Shown: positions 1 to 5,465, numbered from the stretch's first letter. The stretch: 9,167 nt of DNA from an uncultured Sutterella sp. (GCA_900552915.1 USBS01000073.1:1-9167), one strand, 5' to 3'. The notes: generated from the letters alone by a model not told the origin. Made by a program: numbers and translations.

Positions 1-707
1 TACAGCGCCCCCAGCAACAGGAAGCCGCCGAAGAAGTTGTAGTTCGTGGCGGTGATCTCGCGCATGGGATGGGTGAGCTCGATGACGGCGATGACCGACA
101 GCAGCGACGAGTCCTTGATGATGGAGGCAAATTGCCCGGCAAGCGCAGGCAGTGTTCGAGCCGTCATCTGCGGGATAACGACGTATCTCAATGTCTGCAG
201 CTTGGAAAAGCCCACGGCTTTGGCGGCCTCAAGCTGCATTTTTTCAAGTGAGGCGTAGCTGCCGCGGATGATTTCCGCGATGTAGGCGCCTTCAAAAATC
301 GAAAGAATGATGACGCCTGCCCAAAAGCGGTTTTCAATGCCCCATGCGGTACCCACCAGATAAAAGAAGAGATAGATCTGCATGATGAGCGGCGTACCGC
401 GGATGAAGATCACGTAGCCGCGCGAGAGGTATCGCAACACAAGCGTTCGGGCATTTTCGCCTGCGGCGGCAAGAATGCCGATTGCCAGGCTCAGCACAAG
501 GCTTGCGGCGCTCACGCCTACGGTGAGCACAAATCCGTCGACGATTCGAATGTTGAAGTCGGCAAGGAAACTGAAGTCGGGGCGATAGGCGATCTGCGAG
601 AGCGACCCCCAAAAGAAGGCGACGGCAAGGGCGGCCGCCAGCACAATGCCCACGGCGGTTTGCAGTACGGAGGGCTTTTGGCCCGCGTGAACCCTAAATA
701 GCGACAT
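1..707 (-). CDS. Amino-acid ABC transporter permease, HisM/GlnP type (C-terminus cut by window edge)
   Basis: This is an inner-membrane permease of a polar amino-acid uptake system, forming the channel that the adjacent binding protein feeds. The reading frame is open from the ATG at 705-707 to the left edge, giving 235 whole codons with no stop. An N-terminal hydrophobic segment (about residues 18-36) is followed by a second near 58-82 and others near 96-119 and 128-147. The family signature is clear: FIRGTPLIMQIYLFFY (101-116), typical of this permease group, and the cytoplasmic EAA loop EAAKAVGFSK (160-169) followed by VIPQ (177-180), which contacts the ATPase. The start lies 8 nt after the binding-protein stop, and an AAGG that overlaps that stop codon can serve as ribosome-binding site, so the two genes are almost certainly one operon. 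I estimate that 10-25 residues are missing at the C-terminus. Exact substrate cannot be read from the sequence. Confidence 0.93.
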   Translation of the reverse strand, partial: MSLFRVHAGQKPSVLQTAVGIVLAAALAVAFFWGSLSQIAYRPDFSFLADFNIRIVDGFVLTVGVSAASLVLSLAIGILAAAGENARTLVLRYLSRGYVIFIRGTPLIMQIYLFFYLVGTAWGIENRFWAGVIILSIFEGAYIAEIIRGSYASLEKMQLEAAKAVGFSKLQTLRYVVIPQMTARTLPALAGQFASIIKDSSLLSVIAVIELTHPMREITATNYNFFGGFLLLGAL

Positions 708-715
708 TGCCAACC

Positions 716-1573
716 TTACTTAACCGGTTTCATGTCGAAAAACCACGTAAAGCCGAGCTTGTCGAAAGCGGCTTTTTCGGCAGCAAGATGCTTTTGGGTG
801 AGCTGTTCAAAGCCCTTGGCTGCTCGGTAGTCGGCGATGAACTTGTCAAGTGCTTCTTTGAGTTTCGTGTCGCCCTTGCGGACGGCAACGCCCCAAGGCT
901 CTACATTTTGGAAGGGGATGAAGAGCGCCTGTGTGGTTTCGGGGTTTTTCTGTTGGTTGCGGTAAATGGTGAGTTGGTCGTAAATGAAGCCGTCAGCCTT
1001 GCCGCTGGCGACTTCCATCACGCAGGCACTCTCGTCGGCAAGCGCCGTCACTTTGGCTTTCGTGAGGTGCTTTTGAGCATAGAGGTGTCCGGTCGAACCG
1101 ATTTTGACGGCCAGCGTACGGCCGGAGGCGTTCAGATCGTCGATCGATTTGATTGAAGCGTCCTTCTTCGTTAGGAGTGCCAGCATTGCGTTGGCGTAAG
1201 GCTCGGAAAAGTCTACTGTTTGGCGCCGAGCGTCCGTAATCGTCATGGAAGACATGATCATGTCGATCTTGCCCGTGACAAGCGCCGGAACCAGACCGTC
1301 GAAGGCAATGTTTTCGACGCGCACCTTCTTTCCGATCGCTTTGCCGAAGTCGGCCATGAAGTCCACGCTCACGCCCGCAGGGTTGCCCGCAGTGTCCTTG
1401 CCTTCAAAAGGAGGGTAGGCAAGCTCCATGCCCACTGTGAGCACGTCTTTATCCATGGCGCTCGCTTGCCCGGCATTGGCTTTTGCAGCATTCGACGGCT
1501 GGGTGTTGTCCGAGCAGCCCGCAAGCGCAACGGCGCTCGCGGCAGCGAGAATAAGAAGGCTTCTTCTGAGCAT
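716..1573 (-). CDS. Amino-acid ABC transporter substrate-binding lipoprotein
   Basis: A 285-aa extracytoplasmic solute-binding protein of the polar amino-acid family (SBP_bac_3, type 2 periplasmic-binding fold). Residues 1-20 are a lipoprotein signal peptide: two arginines at 3-4, a hydrophobic stretch, and the lipobox LAGC (17-20) with lipidated Cys20. It is therefore likely membrane-anchored. Mature domain landmarks are LTVGMELAYPPFEG (45-58), GVSVDFMADFGKAIG (67-81), FDGLVPALVTGKIDMIMSSM (91-110), and the ligand-contacting TITDARRQTVDFSEPY (111-126). The second lobe has KIGSTGHLYAQKHL (157-170) and a hinge return at DGFIYDQ (194-200). The length is normal for the family. The ATG at 1571-1573 is the only start that keeps the signal peptide; a GGA lies about 8 nt upstream. 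It is the first gene of the operon with the permease. The motifs do not separate arginine/lysine, glutamine or cystine specificity. Confidence 0.94.
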   Translation of the reverse strand: MLRRSLLILAAASAVALAGCSDNTQPSNAAKANAGQASAMDKDVLTVGMELAYPPFEGKDTAGNPAGVSVDFMADFGKAIGKKVRVENIAFDGLVPALVTGKIDMIMSSMTITDARRQTVDFSEPYANAMLALLTKKDASIKSIDDLNASGRTLAVKIGSTGHLYAQKHLTKAKVTALADESACVMEVASGKADGFIYDQLTIYRNQQKNPETTQALFIPFQNVEPWGVAVRKGDTKLKEALDKFIADYRAAKGFEQLTQKHLAAEKAAFDKLGFTWFFDMKPVK

Positions 1574-1631
1574 GTATTGATTCCGTAGGAAATTTCGGCG
1601 GTCTTCGCCGACGGTTTTTCAAGTTGAAGGC

Positions 1632-1673
1632 ATTGTATCGAAAAAATCGTTCGACGTCGAACAATCTTGTAAA
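1632..1673 (-). promoter_or_regulatory. Promoter-like region and operator-like palindrome of the amino-acid uptake operon
   Basis: Read on the minus strand, a TACAAT box (plus-strand 1632-1637) matches a sigma-70 -10 element at 5 of 6 positions and would start transcription about 50 nt before the binding-protein ATG. About 12 bp further upstream, where a -35 box would sit, is a perfect 14-bp palindrome GTTCGACGTCGAAC (1649-1662). No good -35 hexamer stands at 17 nt; TTTACA (1668-1673) is too far from TACAAT to pair with it. A weak -35 overlapped by a palindrome is the usual layout of a regulator-controlled promoter, but the regulator is not identifiable. The leader also holds a 6-bp stem hairpin (1595-1600 with 1606-1611). 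Confidence 0.45.
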
Positions 1674-1703
1674 AAGAATTTTCGCGCGGGAATTTTCGAA
1701 AAT

Positions 1704-1745
1704 TTGGCTTCCCGGAAGATGAACTTGCCGAGAAGCCAATTTTTT
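1704..1745. terminator. Stem-loop with T-run, probable intrinsic terminator
   Basis: Two 12-base arms (TTGGCTTCCCGG at 1704-1715 and CCGAGAAGCCAA at 1728-1739) pair with a single C/A mismatch around a 12-nt loop. On the plus strand the stem is followed by six Ts (1740-1745). On the minus strand the mismatch becomes a G-U pair and the stem is followed by ATTTTC. No plus-strand gene lies upstream in the window. The natural client is therefore the minus-strand transcript from the oxidoreductase and the possible remnant after it, stopping before the amino-acid transport promoter. The structure is clear, but which strand it serves is inferred. Confidence 0.6.
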
Positions 1746-1816
1746 AGGGGAGAGAGTTGGATGTGGGATTACAGCGGAACGTCCTTGAGCCAGGAAGACG
1801 GGCCCATATTCTGAAC

Positions 1817-2008
1817 TTAGTAAACACTCTTGCCCTTTTCCCACTTGGCTGTATCGCGGTCCTTACCGGTGATCTTTTCGATTTCAATTTGCCTGATCTG
1901 TGCCGAAGGATCGCGAACCTCCATCTGCTTCTTGTTGCAAACGGCAAGTCCGTTGCAATCCTTCGTGGCGACGGCTCGAAGTACCTCCCGATGAAACCGC
2001 TTTTCCCC
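1817..2008 (-). pseudogene. Possible 3' remnant of an unidentified gene
   Basis: On the minus strand, directly after the oxidoreductase stop, one frame stays open for 63 codons to a TAA at 1817-1819 and reads like a genuine protein end. It has a Cys pair (DCNGLAVC), then a charged segment including QIEIEKITGKDRD and the terminal AKWEKGKSVY. It has no usable ATG, GTG or TTG before an internal Met 35 residues from the end, although a GGGAGG stands near 1984-1989. The frame also continues open back into the 3' end of the oxidoreductase. I do not recognise the family. It could be the tail of a gene that lost its 5' part, or chance. The stem-loop at 1704-1745 lies about 70 bp beyond its stop, as expected for a gene end. 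Confidence 0.3.
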
Positions 2009-2010
2009 AG

Positions 2011-2574
2011 TTATTCCTGCGGAGTCTTCTTTGCTTTTTTCTTGAGACTTAGGCCTAGGCGGTAAGCCTCCTCAAGCGCGCCGGTTTCCTCAAGCCTTTG
2101 GTCCGAAAGACCGTAGGCAAAGACATGCCCTGCATCGCGCCAACGCAAATAGCGGAGAACACAGTCGTAGTGGAGCATCAAACCGTGCATGCTCCAGGGA
2201 GCAGCTCCGGCGCAGTTGGCGATCAGAACGGCAGAGGCGGATTTTTCCTCCAGAATCTTGTGCTTTGAGTAAAAGCGGTCCATCACCGTCTTGAGCTGCG
2301 CGCTGATGCCGTAGTAGTAAAGGGGAGAAGCAAAGACGACGACGTTCGCTTCGAGGGCACTCGCCAGAATTTCGCGCATGTCGTCCGTGTCGGGATCTTC
2401 TCCCGCATCAAGTTTTGCGAAGTATTCGCGTGTGCAGGGAGAGATGTTGAGGTCGCACACGTCATAGCGCTTGACTTTGTGACCGGCTTCCCGAGCGCCG
2501 CGAATGAAGGCTTCCGTGAGGCGTGCGGTGGCGCCGTCGGTGAAGGGACTGCCCATCAAAACCGTAACGTTCAT
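2011..2574 (-). CDS. Flavodoxin-fold NAD(P)H-dependent FMN oxidoreductase
   Basis: A 187-aa protein of the NADPH-dependent FMN reductase / multimeric flavodoxin-like superfamily; such proteins bind FMN and move electrons from NAD(P)H to small acceptors in the cytoplasm. The N-terminal strand and phosphate loop MNVTVLMGSPFTDGATARL (1-19) matches the GSPR-x-x-GNT type FMN-binding loop. The second FMN site is FASPLYYYGISAQLKTVMDR (81-100), typical of the family. DDM at 64-66 aligns with the conserved segment that precedes it. The iron-sulfur variant of this family carries a CxxCxxC cluster after the first lobe; here only Cys40 and Cys47 are in that area, so a cluster is unlikely. The C-terminus is lysine-rich (178-183). 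The ATG has a good GGAG (2583-2586) 8 nt upstream. Only 31 bp separate the start from the insertion sequence, so its own promoter is probably displaced. The physiological substrate is unknown. Confidence 0.85.
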   Translation of the reverse strand: MNVTVLMGSPFTDGATARLTEAFIRGAREAGHKVKRYDVCDLNISPCTREYFAKLDAGEDPDTDDMREILASALEANVVVFASPLYYYGISAQLKTVMDRFYSKHKILEEKSASAVLIANCAGAAPWSMHGLMLHYDCVLRYLRWRDAGHVFAYGLSDQRLEETGALEEAYRLGLSLKKKAKKTPQE

Positions 2575-2605
2575 TGTTGTTTCTCCGAAATTTTTGAGTT
2601 GTCAC

Positions 2606-2629
2606 GGCTCTTCAGGAATAATGGGGAAA
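2606..2629. repeat. Terminal inverted repeat of the ISL3-family element, left end
   Basis: It begins GGCTCTTC and ends in AATGGGGAAA. It pairs with 4283-4306 at 19 of 24 positions, and the inner ten bases are identical. The transposase TGA (2612-2614) is embedded in it, so the gene runs right to the end of the element. Confidence 0.75.
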
Positions 2630-4030
2630 AGCTAGGGTTTCCCTGATCCCATTCCAAACGAGCTCCCAACCTTGCTTTACTCGCAGGTGCTTGTAGCGAA
2701 TGCCGGGGAAGGCTCCCATCAGTTTCAGAGCAAAATACTCGAAGTCACGAAAGCCATAGGCCACCCGCTTAATAACTTTGGCTGTATTGTTGGCGCCTTC
2801 GAGTATGTCGGTTCCGAACCTCACCACACAAGCAGCCGCAATGCCATCGGCGCGCCGACTCAACAGCTTGCCAAACTTGCGGATATCGTCAAAGCCATGA
2901 TCGTCGGCGATTGCTTCGCACAGCTCAATGCACTCGTTGAGCATGTGCAAGGCGCTTTGCTCAGTACAGGCCGTCCAGACAGCTTTTAGCTTGGCGGTAA
3001 AGGCGTAGAGGTCGGCAAAGAGCTGGTTGTTTTCGCGCAGCTGTCGTAAACGTTCCTGTCTGCCTGGGGAAAGAAGCTGCGGATCAGTTATGACAAGCCA
3101 TTCTGCATTTCTCACGGTTTCAAGAGCGACGGCCTTTGCTTTTTTATGCTCTGGCCGCTTGCGCTCTTTGGCCGACAGACTGCGATAAGCCAGAACTGCT
3201 TTTTTAACGGAAAACACTCGCGCAGCGGCCAATATTTGCTTGTTAAGCAGCCGCATCACGTGGAAGCGGTCGTAGGCAAGCTTGGCGCTCGGCAGGTTGT
3301 CCTTAACCAGCTTCGGGTAGGCGGCATTCATATCCACCGAAACCGACCGGATTTGCTTATCGACCCCGAGTTCTTTCAAGCGATCGAAGAACGGTTGCAG
3401 ATCGACCTGTCGTTTTCCTTCGACGACATGGATGATGGCCCGATCGTCAAGATCCATAACGACCGTAGCGTATTTGTGCCCCTTGTGAATACTGATCTCA
3501 TCAATGGCTAGGCGTTGAACACGGGACAGATCCTTTTGTCCGCCGTGAGCAAGCTGCAGCGCGGCCTTGTCGAGCTCCTTGATCAACGCCCAGTCGAGGC
3601 CGGTAATGCGTGAGACATCTTCAATGCTGATCCGGTGCCTCAAGAGCTTCTGAACAAAAGCGCCCAGTTGCTTGCTGATCAAATGACCGGGCAAAACCCA
3701 TTGCGGCCGCTCTTCGGTCTTTGTACAGCCACATCGGCAGCGCAGCCTTCTTGAAGGAACGACTACTTTGATGGGGCTGCCGGAGGCGATATCCCAGTCG
3801 TTGATGTAGAGCTTGCGGTCACGGTCTTTCCAACGGTTGCAGTAGGCGCCGCAGTTGGGACAAATCACGCCGTCAAGCAAGGGCTTGAGCACAAGCACGC
3901 CCAGAGACTGCGTTTCTTCATTGTTGCGGTACGAAACCAGGCTGTAGCCGGGATAGCGACTCATGAAGTAAGCATTGGCAGCATCCGGAGCTTGGAGATT
4001 TGAGCTGTTAACAGGTACACTGACGGCCAC
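2612..4030 (-). CDS. ISL3-family transposase
   Basis: A 472-aa DDE transposase, apparently complete. The N-terminal part has a zinc-finger-like pair of cysteine motifs, CPNCGAYC (57-64) and CRCGC (98-102), followed by an ISL3 helix-turn-helix-like region (about 120-160, including ISIEDVSRITGLDW). The catalytic core shows D177 in AIDEISIHKG, D233 in SVDMNAAYPK, and E411 in DILEGANN, with family-typical AKLAYDRFHVMRLLN (249-263) between them. The C-terminal VAYGFRDFEYFALKL (423-437) is also characteristic of ISL3. The start is a GTG (4028-4030) with GGGAGG centred about 8 nt upstream; an ATG just before it is out of frame. All catalytic residues are present and there is no frameshift, so the enzyme could be active. 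The start region lies in one arm of a hairpin (4029-4085), discussed separately. Confidence 0.95.
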   Translation of the reverse strand: MAVSVPVNSSNLQAPDAANAYFMSRYPGYSLVSYRNNEETQSLGVLVLKPLLDGVICPNCGAYCNRWKDRDRKLYINDWDIASGSPIKVVVPSRRLRCRCGCTKTEERPQWVLPGHLISKQLGAFVQKLLRHRISIEDVSRITGLDWALIKELDKAALQLAHGGQKDLSRVQRLAIDEISIHKGHKYATVVMDLDDRAIIHVVEGKRQVDLQPFFDRLKELGVDKQIRSVSVDMNAAYPKLVKDNLPSAKLAYDRFHVMRLLNKQILAAARVFSVKKAVLAYRSLSAKERKRPEHKKAKAVALETVRNAEWLVITDPQLLSPGRQERLRQLRENNQLFADLYAFTAKLKAVWTACTEQSALHMLNECIELCEAIADDHGFDDIRKFGKLLSRRADGIAAACVVRFGTDILEGANNTAKVIKRVAYGFRDFEYFALKLMGAFPGIRYKHLRVKQGWELVWNGIRETLAFPHYS

Positions 4031-4085
4031 GGCATCCTCCCTTGGTTTGTTTTGTAGCTATCTCAAATCTAGCAGGGGATGCCGT
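4029..4085 (-). promoter_or_regulatory. Inverted repeat covering the transposase start codon
   Basis: Nine bases at 4029-4037 pair perfectly with nine at 4077-4085 (ACGGCATCC / GGATGCCGT), with a 39-nt loop. In the minus-strand transcript the downstream arm contains part of the Shine-Dalgarno stretch and most of the GTG start. A long read-through RNA entering from outside the IS could therefore hide the start, while an RNA begun inside the loop could not form the stem. Several insertion sequences, such as IS10 and IS50, use this arrangement to resist outside transcription. On the plus strand the second arm is followed by T6 (4085-4090), giving a terminator-like appearance, but the loop is long for that. 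The pairing is seen; the function is inferred. Confidence 0.45.
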
Positions 4086-4133
4086 TTTTTATTGCCTGCT
4101 GTGCCACAAAAGTTGCCGCAGGCTCAAGACGCA

Positions 4134-4199
4134 GACTTATCCACAGCCTCGGCCGCTCAGGCTACTCACTGGGCCGTAGGCCGAGGCTGTGGGTAAGTC
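4134..4199. repeat. Long hairpin with 21-bp arms carrying a DnaA-box sequence
   Basis: Arms 4134-4154 and 4179-4199 are complementary at 20 of 21 positions around a 24-nt loop. The single mismatch is a T opposite a G. The left arm contains TTATCCACA (4137-4145), identical to the consensus DnaA box. The opposite arm carries the inverted near-copy TTACCCACA. The loop is GC-rich (GCTCAGG ... GGGCCGTA). The structure lies inside the IS, about 100 bp upstream of the transposase start, and no coding frame explains it. It could be a regulatory or recombination structure of the IS, a captured repeat, or an RNA hairpin; the DnaA-box match alone does not prove DnaA binding. Confidence 0.7.
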
Positions 4200-4222
4200 G
4201 TACATGGGGACAAGAATGAAAT

Positions 4223-4250
4223 CGGGCGCCGGCTTTAGCCATGGTGCCCG
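4223..4250. repeat. Second compact hairpin upstream of the transposase
   Basis: CGGGCGCC (4223-4230) faces GGTGCCCG (4243-4250), eight pairs including one G-T. A nested GGCT / AGCC stem (4231-4234 with 4237-4240) encloses only TT. It sits between the large hairpin and the right terminal repeat of the element. No T-run follows on the plus strand. Together with the two other inverted repeats it makes the whole upstream part of the IS structured. Role unknown. Confidence 0.5.
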
Positions 4251-4282
4251 TTCAAAAACGTGGGGTTGGGTTAACCATTAGG

Positions 4283-4306
4283 TTTCCCCATTTTTCTCGA
4301 TGAACC
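4283..4306. repeat. Terminal inverted repeat of the ISL3-family element, right end
   Basis: Read inward on the minus strand it begins GGTTCATCGAG and ends AATGGGGAAA, matching the left end at 19 of 24 positions. Five mismatches fall in the outer 14 bases. The match places the element boundary here, but without a target duplication the exact edge is uncertain. Confidence 0.65.
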
Positions 4307-4314
4307 GATCGGCG

Positions 4315-4345
4315 TTTGAAATTTCTCCTAAATTCAAAGGATAAG
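4315..4345 (+). promoter_or_regulatory. Possible argB promoter with overlapping inverted repeat
   Basis: TTGAAA (4316-4321) and GATAAG (4340-4345) are separated by 18 bp and weakly resemble sigma-70 -35 and -10 boxes. An inverted repeat TTTGAA (4315-4320) / TTCAAA (4333-4338) overlaps this spacing and could be an operator. It recalls an ArgR-type TGAA/TTCA half-site pair, but the spacing (12 bp between arms) does not fit the usual ARG box. It starts 9 bp from the IS end. Confidence 0.25.
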
Positions 4346-4435
4346 CGGCATTCTTCCGAGCGAATGCTAAAGTATGTTCCGAGAGAAGTTCCGACGAACG
4401 TAAAAGCCAGTAAGATGCGCGCTCAAGGTATGTCG

Positions 4436-4462
4436 AAAAGACGCCCGGGCGACCGGGGCGTC
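4436..4462 (-). terminator. GC-rich hairpin, terminator-like on the minus strand
   Basis: GACGCCCGG (4440-4448) pairs with CCGGGGCGTC (4453-4462) around the tetraloop GCGA, with one bulged G. On the minus strand the stem is followed by TTTT (plus-strand 4436-4439), giving an intrinsic-terminator shape. No minus-strand gene ends here, so it could instead be a folded element of the argB leader RNA, about 100 nt before the start codon. The pairing is clear; the role is open. Confidence 0.35.
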
Positions 4463-4559
4463 AGCCTTGGAAAAACGCGCCGCGGATCCCTCGCTGCGGT
4501 TCGCAACCTCGGCTGATGCTTCGGCCGGAATAGCTTCTGCTTTATCGGGAACAAGAACA

Positions 4560-5465
4560 ATGCAGACTTCCGCTCCCAATACCAATCTGGTGCCTGCTTC
4601 GCTCAAGGCCGAAATTCTTTCTGAAGCACTGCCGTATATTCAGCGCTTTCATGGCAAAACGATCGTAATCAAATACGGCGGCAACGCCATGACCGATCCG
4701 AAGTTGCAGCGCGCTTTTGCCCGCGATGTGGTGCTATTAAAGCTCGTGGGCATGAATCCCGTTGTTGTTCACGGCGGCGGTCCCCAAATCAACAGCGCGT
4801 TGAACCGAGTGGGAAAGGTAAGCGAATTCGTGCAGGGCATGCGCGTCACTGACCCGGAAACGATGGAAGTTGTCGAATGGGTGCTTTGCGGCGAGGTGCA
4901 GGGTGATCTGGTGCAGATGATCAACTCCTTCGGAGGACATGCCGTGGGGCTCAACGGCAAAGACGGGAGCCTGATCAAAGCCAGACGCATGAAGCTGCAG
5001 GATACGAACGATCCGAACGTTTTCCACGATATCGGACAAGTCGGTCTGATCGAGGAAATCAATCCTTCGCTTGTGCAGGCGCTCGAGAAAGATCATTTCA
5101 TTCCGGTAATCAGTCCGATCGGTATGGGCGAAGACGGCCTTTCCTACAACATTAACGCCGACGTGGTAGCGGGCAAGATTGCCGAAACGCTCAAGGCAGA
5201 AAAGCTCGTGATGCTCACCAACACTCCCGGCGTACTCGACCGAGAGGGAAATCTCGTAAGCGGACTGACCGCTTCGGGAATTGATGCTCTGTTTAAAGAC
5301 GGTACCATTTCGGGCGGAATGCTCCCGAAGCTTGCTTCCGCATTATCGGCCGCCCGCAATGGAGTGCGCAGTGTGCATATCATTGACGGGCGCGTCAACC
5401 ACTGTTTGCTTCTTGAAATCCTCACGCCGCAGGGCGTGGGCACAATGATTTCAGCCGATGACTAA
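4560..5465 (+). CDS. argB: N-acetylglutamate kinase
   Basis: ArgB phosphorylates N-acetyl-L-glutamate with ATP in the second step of arginine biosynthesis, in the cytoplasm. The 301-aa product from the ATG at 4560 has the normal length. It shows the nucleotide-binding IKYGGNAM (37-44), the substrate glycine loop VVHGGGPQIN (69-78), GMRVTDPETMEVVEWVL (93-109), GLNGKDG (130-136), the SYNINADVVAGKIAE block (195-209), TNTPGVLD (220-227), and the lysine-containing DGTISGGMLPK (247-257). The N-terminal helix LKAEILSEALPYIQRFHGKT (15-34) and the C-terminal H-CLLLEILT-x4-GTM pattern (281-296) match the hexameric, arginine-inhibited form of the enzyme, so feedback control by arginine is likely (inference). 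The upstream TTG at 4467 was rejected because the added residues do not look like ArgB. The stop overlaps the next gene's start by 8 nt. Confidence 0.97.
   Translation: MQTSAPNTNLVPASLKAEILSEALPYIQRFHGKTIVIKYGGNAMTDPKLQRAFARDVVLLKLVGMNPVVVHGGGPQINSALNRVGKVSEFVQGMRVTDPETMEVVEWVLCGEVQGDLVQMINSFGGHAVGLNGKDGSLIKARRMKLQDTNDPNVFHDIGQVGLIEEINPSLVQALEKDHFIPVISPIGMGEDGLSYNINADVVAGKIAETLKAEKLVMLTNTPGVLDREGNLVSGLTASGIDALFKDGTISGGMLPKLASALSAARNGVRSVHIIDGRVNHCLLLEILTPQGVGTMISADD

Larger units (their letters stand above)
2606..4306 (-). mobile_element. ISL3-family insertion sequence, about 1.7 kb
   Basis: The element is defined by an ISL3-type transposase and by terminal inverted repeats (2606-2629 and 4283-4306) that match at 19 of 24 positions, including ten consecutive bases. 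The left end begins GGCTCTTC, which matches my memory of ISL3-family ends; the right end, read inward, begins GGTTCATC. The transposase stop codon lies inside the left repeat. The 8-bp target duplication usual for the family is not seen: the flanks read GTTGTCAC and GATCGGCG. Between the transposase start and the right end there are about 250 non-coding bases rich in hairpins. The element lies between the divergent oxidoreductase and argB genes. The exact ends may be off by a base or two, and the right end is the less certain one. Confidence 0.8.
4307..4559 (+). other. argB upstream region between the IS and argB
   Basis: This 253-bp stretch holds no convincing gene; the frames that cross it on both strands lack family motifs and good start sites. 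What can be seen is a weak promoter match with an inverted repeat at 4315-4345, a second short inverted repeat GCATTC / GAATGC (4348-4353 with 4362-4367), and a GC-rich hairpin at 4440-4462. The argB frame itself is open upstream to a TTG at 4467, but that extension is alanine/serine-rich and unlike known ArgB N-termini, so it is treated as leader. Confidence 0.6.

Noticed and set aside
707..1156. 149-codon plus-strand open frame over the binding-protein gene
   Set aside because: It is antisense to a clearly recognisable lipoprotein gene, shows no domain motif, and is explained by the codon pattern of the opposite strand.
1449..1844. 131-codon minus-strand open frame overlapping the 5' end of the binding-protein gene
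   Set aside because: It crosses the promoter region and stem-loop, reads out of frame over the signal peptide, and resembles no known protein.
1757..2065. 102-codon plus-strand open frame between the transporter operon and the oxidoreductase
   Set aside because: It starts with TTG without a ribosome-binding site, runs into the 3' end of the oxidoreductase antisense, and has a hydrophobic composition with no family motif. The minus-strand frame in the same DNA looks more protein-like.
3146..3511. 121-codon plus-strand open frame inside the transposase gene
   Set aside because: It is antisense to the catalytic core of the transposase and has no independent evidence of coding.
4134..4199. Replication origin suggested by the DnaA box
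   Set aside because: Only one perfect box and one near copy are present, both explained by one inverted repeat, with no AT-rich unwinding region, box cluster, or dnaA/rep gene nearby.
4467..4559. N-terminal extension of argB from a TTG start
   Set aside because: The 31 added residues are alanine/serine-rich, unlike ArgB N-termini, and no ribosome-binding site precedes the TTG; the ATG at 4560 gives the normal 301-aa enzyme.
4367..4606. 79-codon minus-strand open frame across the argB start
   Set aside because: Alanine- and arginine-rich with no motif, antisense to the argB leader and start; no ribosome-binding site.
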